The position numbers and the translations under genes were made by a program. From CAZNKU01 sp045541135 (GTDB lineage Bacteria; Bacillota; Clostridia; Monoglobales; Firm-18), in contig JAZQIO010000088.1 of NCBI GenBank assembly GCA_045541135.1, forward strand, positions 1-64,000: a stretch of DNA of 64,000 nt. Direction: 5' to 3'. Shown here piece by piece: positions 23,082 to 31,727 of this stretch. The notes under the pieces are model-generated. The model worked only from the letters and a program-made list of their open reading frames with translations. It did no database searches and was not told the DNA's origin. Every line of letters begins with the position of its first letter. Within the stretch, counting starts at the first letter, position 1.

Positions 23082-24548
23082 TTACTTCGCATTTATTGAA
23101 TAGTTAGGAGCTTCTTTTGTAATGTTAATATCATGGGGATGACTTTCAACAAGACCTGCACCCGTAATACGAACGAACTTACCGTTTTCCTTAAGCTCAG
23201 GAATAGTTTTTGTTCCACAGTAACCCATACCTGAACGGATACCGCCAAGCAACTGATAAATTGTATCACAAAGAGCACCCTTATACGGTACACGACCTTC
23301 AACACCTTCCGGAACAAGCTTTTTAGTATTTGTCTGGAAGTATCTGTCCTTACTACCCTTATTCATAGCGGCAATAGAACCCATACCGCGATATACCTTA
23401 AACTGTCTGCCCTGATAAATTTCGCATTCGCCCGGTGATTCTTCACAGCCAGCAAACAAGCTACCAATCATAATAACATCAGCACCTGCGGCAATAGCCT
23501 TTACAAGGTCACCTGAATATTTAATACCGCCGTCTGCAATTAGAGGAATACCATATTTTTTAGCAACCTGAGCACAGTCAAAAATTGCTGTAATCTGAGG
23601 TACACCAATACCTGCAACAACTCGTGTTGTACAAATAGAACCCGGTCCAATACCAACCTTAATGGCATCTGCACCTGCTTTAATTAAATCCTCTGCTGCT
23701 TCTGCTGTTGCAATGTTACCTGCAATAACAGGAGTATCAGGGAAAGCTGCCTTAACTTTTTTAATTGCTTCTATAATGTTTTTGGAATGACCGTGAGCAG
23801 AGTCAAGAACCAAGACGTCAACCTTTGCATCTACCAAAGCTCCTGCTCTTTCCAAAACATCTTTTGTAACACCGATAGCCGCACCAACAACAAGTCTGCC
23901 CTGGCTGTCACGTGCAGAGTTAGGATATTTCTGAGATTTTTCAATATCCTTAATTGTGATAAGACCTTTTAACATACCGTCCTTGTCAACGATAGGCAAT
24001 TTTTCAACCTTTTTCTTCTGCAAAATAACTGCAGCCTCTTCCAGGGTTGTGCCTTCGGGAGCAGTAACAAGGTTGTCCTTTGTCATACAATCGCCAAGCT
24101 TCTTTGAAAGGTCAGATTCAAAACGCAAGTCACGGTTTGTAAAAATACCAACAAGCTTACCGTCTACAGTAATGGGCACACCGCTGATTTTATATTTACC
24201 CATAAGCTCATCAGCTTCTTCCAAAGTATTGTCAGGTGAAAGATAAAATGGGTCCACAATAACACCGTTTTCGTTACGCTTAACCTTATCTACTTCCATA
24301 GCCTGCTGTTCAATAGTCATATTTTTATGAATAACACCCAAACCGCCTTCTCTGGCAATTGCAATAGCCAAAGCAGATTCTGTAACAGTATCCATAGCAG
24401 CTGAGATAATAGGAATATTAAGTCTTACTTTTTTAGTAAGGTTAGTGCCAAGCTCAATCATATCTGGTGTAACCTCTGATTTTTGAGGAACCAACAAGAC
24501 ATCATCAAACGTATAACCTTCTTTTCCGAACTTTTCATTAAAATCCAT
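23082..24548 (-). CDS. guaB: Inosine-5'-monophosphate dehydrogenase
   Basis: This 488-residue enzyme oxidises IMP to XMP, the committed step of GMP synthesis. It starts with the TIM-barrel segment YTFDDVLLVPQKSEVTP. Two CBS domains are inserted at about 95-210 (GIFTNRDLRFE, GLITIKDIEKS). The catalytic loop GIGPGSICTTRVVAG with the active cysteine is near 297-311, and the flap RYFQTNTKKLVPEGVEGRV lies further on. All motifs are intact. A good GAGGAGG site precedes the ATG, and a dedicated promoter lies at 24589-24618. Confidence 0.96.
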   Translation of the reverse strand: MDFNEKFGKEGYTFDDVLLVPQKSEVTPDMIELGTNLTKKVRLNIPIISAAMDTVTESALAIAIAREGGLGVIHKNMTIEQQAMEVDKVKRNENGVIVDPFYLSPDNTLEEADELMGKYKISGVPITVDGKLVGIFTNRDLRFESDLSKKLGDCMTKDNLVTAPEGTTLEEAAVILQKKKVEKLPIVDKDGMLKGLITIKDIEKSQKYPNSARDSQGRLVVGAAIGVTKDVLERAGALVDAKVDVLVLDSAHGHSKNIIEAIKKVKAAFPDTPVIAGNIATAEAAEDLIKAGADAIKVGIGPGSICTTRVVAGIGVPQITAIFDCAQVAKKYGIPLIADGGIKYSGDLVKAIAAGADVIMIGSLFAGCEESPGECEIYQGRQFKVYRGMGSIAAMNKGSKDRYFQTNTKKLVPEGVEGRVPYKGALCDTIYQLLGGIRSGMGYCGTKTIPELKENGKFVRITGAGLVESHPHDINITKEAPNYSINAK

Positions 24549-24588
24549 TTTATTTTCCTCCTCTTATGGTTCTTTGTTATTACATTAT

Positions 24589-24618
24589 AGTATACCAAAA
24601 GCCAACACGTTTCGTCAA
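24589..24618 (-). promoter_or_regulatory. Promoter of the guaB-ppx-dus operon
   Basis: On the minus strand TTGACG (24613-24618), an 18-base spacer and TATACT (24589-24594); an alternative TATAAT begins four bases on. The start codon is about 40 bases downstream. No purine riboswitch is visible in this short leader. Confidence 0.7.
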
Positions 24619-24639
24619 GATAAAAATTATATATTTTTG

Positions 24640-25386
24640 CTAAAATAAGCTAATAATTTTTAGTATTATCTGATAAAAAACCGGAACTAAAACTGCAGGT
24701 AAAAGATTTCCTACCTTTACAACTTTTTTATCAAAGAGCAGGTTAAAGCCTATTGCCATTACAAGTACAGAGCCTACAAGGGATAGCTGACTGATTAAAA
24801 CATCAGTCATAACCGGTTCCAAAACACTTGCAAGTAATGTTATAAGTCCCTGATATACGGCAACTGCTACAACAGAAAGGAATACTCCTCCTCCCAAGGA
24901 TGCTGCAAGTACAATTGACATTACACCATCAAGCACAGCCTTTGCCGCAAGTATTGTGTAATCTCCAACCAATCCATCCTGAATGGACCCTACAATAGCC
25001 ATTGCACCAACACAAAAAAGAAGTGATGTAGATACAAATCCGTCTACAAATTTAGGATTATCCTTTGCCAAAAATGATGCTTTTTTCTTACAAAAGTTAC
25101 CTACTCTTTCAAGCTTTTCTTCAACATCAACAGCTTCCCCCGCTATTGCACCAAGCACCAGTGAAATTACCATAAGCATAATGCCGTTTGTTGTAACTGA
25201 ACCGTCGGTATTTACAGCAAACATCTCCGAAAATGTGCCGGTAATACCTATAACAATTGTGGAAAGCCCCGCTGCCGATTTTACTGTTTTTTCAAAACGG
25301 GAAGGCAAGCCACCTTTTAAAAACATACCTATGGTTGCACCAATTAAAATGGTAACAATATTTATAATTGTACCTAAACCTCTCAT
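24640..25386 (-). CDS. DUF554-family membrane protein
   Basis: This 248-residue protein has about seven hydrophobic segments and the family opening GLGTIINIVTILIGATIGMF. GITGTFSEM, GAIAGEAVDVEEKLE, FCVGAMAIVGSIQDGL and AASLGGGVFLSVVAVAVYQG are typical of DUF554 (YdfK-like), a predicted transporter or channel of unknown cargo. It lies 8 bp downstream of the DUF1015 gene and is probably cotranscribed with it. No regulatory site specific to it was seen. Confidence 0.85.
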   Translation of the reverse strand: MRGLGTIINIVTILIGATIGMFLKGGLPSRFEKTVKSAAGLSTIVIGITGTFSEMFAVNTDGSVTTNGIMLMVISLVLGAIAGEAVDVEEKLERVGNFCKKKASFLAKDNPKFVDGFVSTSLLFCVGAMAIVGSIQDGLVGDYTILAAKAVLDGVMSIVLAASLGGGVFLSVVAVAVYQGLITLLASVLEPVMTDVLISQLSLVGSVLVMAIGFNLLFDKKVVKVGNLLPAVLVPVFYQIILKIISLF

Positions 25387-25394
25387 ATAATCAC

Positions 25395-26633
25395 CTACTT
25401 AATTTTACGTGCTTCAACATAAAATCTCTTGTCGCAGGCTTCACCCATTGAAAAGGTTTTGCGTGGAAGTATGCCGTCTGTAATTATAGTTTTGAACAAA
25501 TCTGACTTTTCCATAGACGGTAGTAAAAAGCCTATTGAGTTGTCCTGCATTGAAAGGTCTGAAACAACATCGTCACCGTGTATGTAGTCAATTTCACAGT
25601 TTTTATCTGCAATATATTTATCCAGAAAGTTTTGCAATGTACCTACAGCAAGATTAGAAGTTGGATTTTTGATGTAAAGCTTTGTTGCCTTACCTTTTAT
25701 AACACTGCTTATCTGCTGTTCACTTTCACTGCCTGACTTACTGATGCCGCAGCAGTTATCAAGCTCTTTTAAAAGGTCATCAGCATTACAGTTTGTAATT
25801 ATTCTGTGGATAGGTTCAAAATCAAGTGCGTGATCGTGAATATTTTCAATTTCAACAAGTGCATAACGAGCAGGATGATTTTTCACGTCAACACCTGACT
25901 TTTTAACATTTTCCCAACAAGCCTTTGCAGTTGCAAGTGAGTGGTTACCGTCACCTACGGCATAAAGCATTGTATTGTTTTGTGAATAGTTCTTTTCGTA
26001 AAGCTCAGCAAGCTTATCTGCCAGCGCTTCACAGTCATCAATTTTCCAACCGCAAAGATGACCGCTTTTTTGCATAAGTTCAAAATCATATAACTTTTCA
26101 AGCTTTGTGCTGTCAATACTTCCGAATACAATATCATCTGCATCATCTATAAGAAGCATTACGTGCGGAAGCTCAAGGCAGGCATTTTCCCTTACCTTTA
26201 GTCTTGGAGGAATACGCTCTAAAACCGTTCCTTCCGTAGCACGAATCATTGCGGTATTACCGGGCTCAAATTTATAGTTTTCAAGGTCTATTGCACAAAC
26301 AAAGCCCTTTCTTACCTTACCGTTATTTAAAGTTCTTTCTATGTATATGACAGAATTTTTATATTCATTAAAAATACCGTCCTCAACATATTTTTTCATA
26401 TTGTAATTTATACTTTTAATCTTTTCATCAACATCACTATCATTAAGGTAAAGCTCGGGCAGCACAAGATTGTATGTTGATGCACCTTCTGCAACCGTAT
26501 TTTTCACAACTTCCCAGTATTCGGGCTGTGAAGTGTACTGGTCACAGGCTACCACACTCCATTTATTCATATCTGCATTTTTTGGCAATAGAATATCCGC
26601 CGGAAACATTGTAACTTTTTCAAATTTATTCAT
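25395..26633 (-). CDS. DUF1015-family protein
   Basis: This 412-residue protein matches the DUF1015 family in layout, with FPADILLPKN and VVACDQYTSQPEYW early, AVGDGNHSLATAKACWE near 226-242, ALVEIENIHDHALDFEPIHR near 265-285 and a C-terminal DIDYIHGDDVVSDL-type segment (here CEIDYIHGDDVV). The DGNHSLATAKA segment is the most conserved part. The function of the family is unknown; a kinase-like or ligase-like small-molecule enzyme has been suggested but not shown. Cytosolic, with no signal peptide. Confidence 0.85.
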   Translation of the reverse strand: MNKFEKVTMFPADILLPKNADMNKWSVVACDQYTSQPEYWEVVKNTVAEGASTYNLVLPELYLNDSDVDEKIKSINYNMKKYVEDGIFNEYKNSVIYIERTLNNGKVRKGFVCAIDLENYKFEPGNTAMIRATEGTVLERIPPRLKVRENACLELPHVMLLIDDADDIVFGSIDSTKLEKLYDFELMQKSGHLCGWKIDDCEALADKLAELYEKNYSQNNTMLYAVGDGNHSLATAKACWENVKKSGVDVKNHPARYALVEIENIHDHALDFEPIHRIITNCNADDLLKELDNCCGISKSGSESEQQISSVIKGKATKLYIKNPTSNLAVGTLQNFLDKYIADKNCEIDYIHGDDVVSDLSMQDNSIGFLLPSMEKSDLFKTIITDGILPRKTFSMGEACDKRFYVEARKIK

Positions 26634-26702
26634 CTAAATACCTCCAAATAAATACTAAATAAGATTATAGCACATAAAAGAAAAAAAGTAAATTAAAAAA
26701 AC

Positions 26703-26732
26703 AAGTGACAACGATCAACTTCGTTGTCACTT
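26703..26732 (-). terminator. Terminator after nagB
   Basis: On the minus strand AAGTGACAACGA (26721-26732 complement) pairs with TCGTTGTCACTT (26703-26714 complement) and is followed by a T-run. It ends the oxidoreductase-nagB operon and isolates the DUF1015 gene. Confidence 0.85.
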
Positions 26733-26741
26733 TTGCATAAA

Positions 26742-27476
26742 TTATATACTTAAAATGCCTGATGCACTTTCTTCGTCAACATAAAGAACAAAGTCAGGAT
26801 GTGTTTTAAGAAGTGTTGCAGGAATCATATTTGTTACATCTTTTGCCTTAAGTGTATTTTCTATTGCCTCTGCCTTTACTTTATACGGAACACAAGAAAC
26901 AATGCGTTTACATTCCATAATCTGGTAAGGTGTCATAGAAACTGCCTGCTTCGGAACGTCATCAATAGTTGCAAACCAACCTTCACCCATCTGCTGTTTT
27001 TTACAACGCTCGTCAAGGTTTACAATAATGTATGCTTCCTTTGTGTCAAAGTCTGCAGGCGGGTCGTTAAAAGCAATGTGTCCGTTTTCACCTATACCGA
27101 TAAGACCGATATCTATTGGTGACTTTCTTATTTCCTCAGTCAATTTTGCAATACATTCTTTTGTTCCGTCAACAAAGTGAACAGCCTTTAGAGTGCCAAC
27201 CTTGTCAACAAAACGTTCCTGCAAATATTTTCTGAAGCTTGCACCGTGTGTTACGGGAAGGTCAACATATTCGTCAAGGTGGAACATTTCAACGCATTCC
27301 CACTTAATGCCCGGTTCTTCAACCAATGCCTTGATTGTGTCAAACTGTGATGCACCTGTTGAAAGAACAATTCTTGCACTTCCCTTTTCTGCTATACAGT
27401 CTTTTAAAATCTGTGCTACCTGTTTAGCTGCACTTTTACCTAATTCTTCGCTGTTTTTACAAATTCTGATTTCCAT
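26742..27476 (-). CDS. nagB: Glucosamine-6-phosphate deaminase
   Basis: This 244-residue enzyme converts glucosamine-6-phosphate to fructose-6-phosphate and ammonia. Marks of the family are VLSTGASQFDTIKAL near 40, MFHLDEYVDLPVTHGASF near 75-92, IGLIGIGENGHIAFNDPPAD near 125-144 with the catalytic acid and histidine, and AVSMTPYQIMECK near 185. The length is typical. It follows a Gfo/Idh/MocA oxidoreductase by 13 bp in one operon. That suggests the oxidoreductase feeds an amino-sugar derivative into glycolysis. The AraC-type gene opposite is the likely regulator. Confidence 0.9.
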   Translation of the reverse strand: MEIRICKNSEELGKSAAKQVAQILKDCIAEKGSARIVLSTGASQFDTIKALVEEPGIKWECVEMFHLDEYVDLPVTHGASFRKYLQERFVDKVGTLKAVHFVDGTKECIAKLTEEIRKSPIDIGLIGIGENGHIAFNDPPADFDTKEAYIIVNLDERCKKQQMGEGWFATIDDVPKQAVSMTPYQIMECKRIVSCVPYKVKAEAIENTLKAKDVTNMIPATLLKTHPDFVLYVDEESASGILSI

Positions 27477-27489
27477 AATTTTCTCCTTT

Positions 27490-28725
27490 TTATTTTAAAT
27501 CTTTATAAAACTCATTTAAGTTTACTCTGCGGTTTTCCTTCATGGAAACATTGGCAGCCATACCTATACCGATAGACATCATACCTGCACGAAGGTCTGC
27601 CATCTGTCCCAATGGATCGGGCTTATTTTTATTTCGGAATATTCTTTCACGTATTTCATCATCTGCACCGCCGTGACCTGCAGTAGATTTTTGCGGTATA
27701 TTTATTCTGATTTCTTCACCCTGACGGTTGAAAATTCTGACATTTCTGCTTTCGTTCAAATCATATCCGAATGTGCTGAGTCCCTTTGAAGTAATTTCCA
27801 TTCTGCCCTCTGTACCGTTTAAAATCATCGACATTCCTTCATATGGAGAATGAGCAGTAAGAGAATAACTCATAACCGCACCACCTGAATACTGAACATT
27901 TACGCTAACGCTGTCTTCAATATCAATTTCATCAGAAAAAACACATTTATCACGCAAGTATCCGTCAACATCTTCACAGTCAAGATACAATTTCTGATGA
28001 TTTACATCCTTTGTTACATCGAAGTAAAATTCGCAGGTTTTAGCATATGGGCAAGTCATACAACGTTCGCTTCTTTCCTCCCTTGTATGACCGTAAAAAC
28101 GGCGTGTACCAAATGCATTGACCGAAACGGGATCTTCTTCCAAAAACCAGTTTACAAGGTCAAAGTGATGAGTTGATTTATGTACAAGAAGTGAACCGGA
28201 ATTTTCTCTTTCTCTATGCCATCTTCTGAAGTAATCCGCACCGTGACTTGTATCCAGCATCCATTCGTAATGAACACTTAATATTTTACCCAATACACCT
28301 GTAGAGATAATTTCCTTTATGCGTTTATAAAACGGATGAAAGCGCAAATTGAATGTAACAACAACATCTTTACCTGTTTTTTCCTGAACTTCCTTTATGG
28401 CGTTTGCCTTTTCAAAAGTAGTTGTAACAGGTTTTTCGCTTATAACATCACAACCTGCTTCCATTGCCTTTGTTATGTAATAATCATGTGCACAGTCCTT
28501 AGTTGTTACAATTACAACATCAGGCTTTACTTCCGCAAGCATTTTATCAAAGTCGTCATACACCGGAATATCCTTACCGGCATACTCGCTTACAAGTTTT
28601 GCTCTCTTGTAGTTTACATCATAAACACCGCAAAGCTCGGCACAGTCACTGTAATTTTGAACCAACGGTCTTGAATATGCAATCATGCCACGATATCCGC
28701 AACCTACCTGAACATATTTTTTCAT
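27490..28725 (-). CDS. Gfo/Idh/MocA-family oxidoreductase with a cysteine cluster
   Basis: This 411-residue protein is of the NAD(P)-dependent sugar dehydrogenase type. The Rossmann start is VQVGCGYRGMIAYSRPLV, EKPVTTTFEKANAI is near 95-108, and DLVNWF is in the catalytic half. A cluster RCMTCPYAKTCEFYF near 217-231 gives three cysteines, with more at DCEDVDGYLRDKC. These could bind a metal or Fe-S cluster and are not part of the basic fold. The start has GAGGGG upstream. It leads an operon with nagB, divergent from an AraC regulator, so an amino-sugar or sugar-amine substrate is inferred. Confidence 0.85.
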   Translation of the reverse strand: MKKYVQVGCGYRGMIAYSRPLVQNYSDCAELCGVYDVNYKRAKLVSEYAGKDIPVYDDFDKMLAEVKPDVVIVTTKDCAHDYYITKAMEAGCDVISEKPVTTTFEKANAIKEVQEKTGKDVVVTFNLRFHPFYKRIKEIISTGVLGKILSVHYEWMLDTSHGADYFRRWHRERENSGSLLVHKSTHHFDLVNWFLEEDPVSVNAFGTRRFYGHTREERSERCMTCPYAKTCEFYFDVTKDVNHQKLYLDCEDVDGYLRDKCVFSDEIDIEDSVSVNVQYSGGAVMSYSLTAHSPYEGMSMILNGTEGRMEITSKGLSTFGYDLNESRNVRIFNRQGEEIRINIPQKSTAGHGGADDEIRERIFRNKNKPDPLGQMADLRAGMMSIGIGMAANVSMKENRRVNLNEFYKDLK

Positions 28726-28751
28726 TTAAAGCACCCCTCAAGTTATATGAT

Positions 28752-28780
28752 TTGACAACTACATTATATTGTGTTATCAT
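28752..28780 (+). promoter_or_regulatory. Promoter of the AraC-family regulator gene
   Basis: Consensus TTGACA (28752-28757), a 17-base spacer and TATCAT (28775-28780). It faces the opposite promoter, with interleaved elements. The leader to the start codon is about 140 bases and includes an AT-rich inverted motif GATAAAATTATC at 28793-28804 that could bind the regulator. Confidence 0.65.
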
Positions 28781-28791
28781 CGATATGTAAA
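28763..28791 (-). promoter_or_regulatory. Promoter of the oxidoreductase-nagB operon
   Basis: On the minus strand TTTACA (28786-28791), a 17-base spacer and consensus TATAAT (28763-28768). It overlaps the opposing promoter of the AraC gene. Confidence 0.72.
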
Positions 28792-28924
28792 GTGATAAAA
28801 TTATCTTTTTTAGGATAAAATTGCAATGTTAAGCGTTTTATAACATCCCATCTTTAAAGGGTTTTTAATTAACATCAGGACAATTATTCACTATACAAGA
28901 CATTTTTGCAAAGGTGTGTTGATA

Positions 28925-29740
28925 TTGAAAGGTCAGATATTCAAATTAGAAAATTTAAAAATAAAACCTATTGGAGTTTATTTGTACGTACCTCCAATTG
29001 TCTGGAAGGGTGATGCCGTAGGACACATAGGTGAAAACGACATTTTCTTCTGGGTTTTAGAAGGCGAATGCTTTTTGCATATTGATTCTGAAAGCTATAT
29101 TGTAAGACCGGGTCAGCTTGCATATTTACCAAAGGGTAAAATGCGTTCATACACCCATGCCTCCGAACACTTTTCAATGTATGAAATGGCATTTGATGTT
29201 AAAGCAAACGGTGAAGAAATTATGGAGGTTTTAGGTCTTACGGAGCACAACTTTGTTGTAGACATTGCAGACACTAAAGAAATGAGCACTTTATTTGAAA
29301 GCTCACACCGTAAAGAATTGTACAAAAATCCAATATACGATGTGGCGTGGTGTGCAAATATAATAAACATTATAAGAATTTATACCGAAGAAAGACAAAA
29401 GCAAAATACAGATAAAGTTGTTATTTTTAAACCCGTATTGCAATATATGACCAACAACATAAACAAATCCTTAAAGACAGAGGATTTTGCAGAGCTTGTA
29501 TATATGCAACCTACATATTTTATAAAATGTTTTAAAAAACAGTATGGATTACCTCCTATTGCATATTTTAACCGTATGAAAATGTATAAAGCAATGGGAA
29601 TGCTTGCCGGTACTGACCTTCCAATTGAGGATATTTCAAGTGAGGTTGGTATATCCGACACATCATATTTTGCACGAATATTCAAAAAGCATTGCGGTAT
29701 AAGTCCTACAAAATACAGAGCAGAATTTAAAAAGTTGTAA
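28925..29740 (+). CDS. AraC-family transcriptional regulator with cupin sensor
   Basis: This protein of about 271 residues has an N-terminal cupin-like sensing domain (WVLEGECFLHIDSESYIVRPGQ split over about 40-65, then YLPKGKMRSY). A C-terminal double helix-turn-helix of AraC type begins near 170 (SLKTEDFAELVYMQPTYFIKCFKKQYG) and ends with VGISDTSYFARIFKKHCGISP. It should bind a sugar-like ligand and activate the divergent oxidoreductase-nagB operon. The start is uncertain. A TTG at 28925 is preferred because AAGGTG lies eight bases upstream; a GTG at 28916 in the same frame overlaps that site. Confidence 0.85.
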   Translation: MKGQIFKLENLKIKPIGVYLYVPPIVWKGDAVGHIGENDIFFWVLEGECFLHIDSESYIVRPGQLAYLPKGKMRSYTHASEHFSMYEMAFDVKANGEEIMEVLGLTEHNFVVDIADTKEMSTLFESSHRKELYKNPIYDVAWCANIINIIRIYTEERQKQNTDKVVIFKPVLQYMTNNINKSLKTEDFAELVYMQPTYFIKCFKKQYGLPPIAYFNRMKMYKAMGMLAGTDLPIEDISSEVGISDTSYFARIFKKHCGISPTKYRAEFKKL

Positions 29741-29775
29741 TTTCTTGAATTATTTTTCAAAAAACTATTTATTTT

Positions 29776-29806
29776 TTTACATATTTATTGTATAATTATT
29801 TATAAT
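29776..29806 (+). promoter_or_regulatory. Probable promoter of the nusB-recN operon
   Basis: TTTACA (29776-29781) and TATAAT (29801-29806) are separated by 19 bases; a second TATAAT is at 29791-29796. The spacing is not ideal, but no better promoter is seen ahead of nusB. Confidence 0.45.
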
Positions 29807-29832
29807 GTATATTTTTACGGGAGATTGATATT

Positions 29833-30234
29833 ATGAACAGAAAAACTGCCAGAGATTTAGCTTTTAAACTTTTATACCAGGCTGATATTCAAAAGGAAGA
29901 CGGCGAAGTTATATTTGATATTGCCAAAGAAGAATATGAAATTGACGACAAATCAAAAGTATATATAGGCAACATATTATACGGTGTTGAGGAAAATGCT
30001 GAAAACATAAACGGTATTATATCTGAAAAATCAGAAGGCTGGAAAATTAACAGAATTTCAAAAATTTCTCTTGCCTGCCTTAAGCTTGGAATATTTGAAA
30101 TATTATACAGTGATGATATTCCCGACCAGGTTGCGGCAAATGAAGCCGTAGGTCTTGCAAAGCTTTACGAGGGTGAGGAAGCCGCAAAATTTGTAAACGG
30201 TATTTTATCTGTTGTAATTAAAGAAAAGGAATGA
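29833..30234 (+). CDS. nusB: Transcription antitermination factor NusB
   Basis: This 133-residue all-helical protein starts MNRKTARDLAFKLLYQADIQ and has KISLACLKLGIFEILYSDDIP followed by VAANEAVGLAKLYEGEEAAK, then FVNGIL, the standard NusB signature. It joins the antitermination complex on rRNA boxA. It opens the long housekeeping operon, and xseA begins 8 bases after its stop. Confidence 0.93.
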   Translation: MNRKTARDLAFKLLYQADIQKEDGEVIFDIAKEEYEIDDKSKVYIGNILYGVEENAENINGIISEKSEGWKINRISKISLACLKLGIFEILYSDDIPDQVAANEAVGLAKLYEGEEAAKFVNGILSVVIKEKE

Positions 30235-30241
30235 CCTTAAT

Positions 30242-31492
30242 TTGGCTATTACTGTAACACAGCTAAACAAATACATAAAAAATCTTTTAGAAACAGACAT
30301 CAACCTTTCTCAGGTTTCCGTAAAGGGTGAAATATCTAATTTCAAGCTTCATTCATCCGGTCATTGTTATATGACAATTAAGGATGAAACTGCACAGATT
30401 CGCGCAGTTATGTTTAAAACATATACATCTTCCCTTAAATTCACACCCGAAAACGGTATGAAAATTACAGCAACCGGAAAAATTTCCGTATACGAGCGTG
30501 ACGGTCAGTACCAGATGTATATTTTTTCAATGCAGCCTGACGGTCTTGGAGATTTGCACGTTGAATTTGAAAAGTTAAAGGCAAAGCTTACTGCAGAGGG
30601 TATATTTGATGTATCTCACAAAAAGCCAATACCGAAAATACCAAAGTCAATAGGCGTTATAACATCGCCAACCGGTGCGGCTGTCAGGGACATTATAAAT
30701 GTTGCAACAAGGCGTTACCCTTTAGCGGAAATTATAGTTTGTCCCGTATTGGTACAGGGTGAAAATTCCGCAAAGCAAATTGCAAATGCAATTTCCTATA
30801 TGAACAGAGAAAAGCTTGCAGATGTTTTAATTGTAGGGCGAGGTGGCGGCTCCATTGAAGACCTTTGGAGCTTTAATGAAGAAATTGTGGCTTATGCAAT
30901 ATACAATTCCGAAATACCCGTTATATCTGCTGTAGGACACGAAACGGACTTTACAATAGCAGACTTTGCGGCAGACCTTCGGGCACCTACCCCATCCGCC
31001 GCGGCAGAGCTTGCAGTACCGTCTGTATTGGAAATTAAAGCAAACATATCAACGTATTTAAACAGAATGCTTTCCACAGCAAAGCAGACGATTGATTTAA
31101 AGCGTTCAATTATAAAAGGATTTTCACTTAAAAGTCCCGTTGACTATATAAACCAAAACAGATTGCGTACAGACAATGCAATGCAGAAAATTTCCAACTT
31201 TATGACGGAAACTCTTATAAAAAGCCGTAACAAAACAGATTCTTATTCACAAAGGATAAACAATTCGGCAGAAGCTTTATTTTCCGAAAAATCAAAACTT
31301 CTTACTGTAAGCATTGCAAAGCTTGATGCACTAAGTCCTCTTAAGGTTATGACACGAGGTTATTCAGTAGCACTTGGCAAAGACGGAATTTTAAAAAGTG
31401 TAGAAAGCTCAAAAAAGGGCGACGAAATTACCGTAAGACTTACAGACGGAACACTTGACTGTACCGTAGAAAACATTAACAAGGAGCAATAA
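30242..31492 (+). CDS. xseA: Exodeoxyribonuclease VII large subunit
   Basis: This 416-residue protein has an N-terminal OB fold (VSVKGEISNFKLHSSGHCYM near 23-42, then TIKDE) and the catalytic core motifs IGVITSPTGAAVRDI near 138-152, DVLIVGRGGGSIEDLW near 195-210 and VISAVGHETDFTIADFAADL near 225-244, then RAPTPSAAAEL. With XseB it degrades single-stranded DNA from both ends. It uses a TTG start at 30242. The usual C-terminal coiled coil is present but short. Confidence 0.94.
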   Translation: MAITVTQLNKYIKNLLETDINLSQVSVKGEISNFKLHSSGHCYMTIKDETAQIRAVMFKTYTSSLKFTPENGMKITATGKISVYERDGQYQMYIFSMQPDGLGDLHVEFEKLKAKLTAEGIFDVSHKKPIPKIPKSIGVITSPTGAAVRDIINVATRRYPLAEIIVCPVLVQGENSAKQIANAISYMNREKLADVLIVGRGGGSIEDLWSFNEEIVAYAIYNSEIPVISAVGHETDFTIADFAADLRAPTPSAAAELAVPSVLEIKANISTYLNRMLSTAKQTIDLKRSIIKGFSLKSPVDYINQNRLRTDNAMQKISNFMTETLIKSRNKTDSYSQRINNSAEALFSEKSKLLTVSIAKLDALSPLKVMTRGYSVALGKDGILKSVESSKKGDEITVRLTDGTLDCTVENINKEQ

Positions 31493-31494
31493 CA

Positions 31495-31725
31495 ATGGCT
31501 GAAAATATAAATTTTGAAAAATCATTGGCAGAACTCGAAGAAATAGTAAAAAAATTAGAGGGTGGAAACATATCCCTTGACGAAATGTTAAAGTATTTTG
31601 AGCAGGGTACAAAGCTTGTGGCAGACTGTAACAAGGTGCTTGATGAAACCGAAGTAAAGCTTAACATACTTTTGAAAAAAGACGGCGAAATTGTAAAACA
31701 GGATTTTTCATTACCGGAGGAATAA
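31495..31725 (+). CDS. xseB: Exodeoxyribonuclease VII small subunit
   Basis: This 76-residue helical protein contains FEKSLAELEEIVKKLEGGNI and LDEMLKYFEQGTKLVADCNK, the XseB signature. It binds the XseA coiled coil. The ATG lies two bases after the xseA stop with AAGGAG inside the xseA end, so expression is coupled. Confidence 0.93.
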   Translation: MAENINFEKSLAELEEIVKKLEGGNISLDEMLKYFEQGTKLVADCNKVLDETEVKLNILLKKDGEIVKQDFSLPEE

Positions 31726-31727
31726 AA

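Noticed and set aside
24549..24639. Purine riboswitch ahead of guaB
   Set aside because: The leader after the predicted promoter is only about 40 bases and lacks the conserved purine aptamer core.
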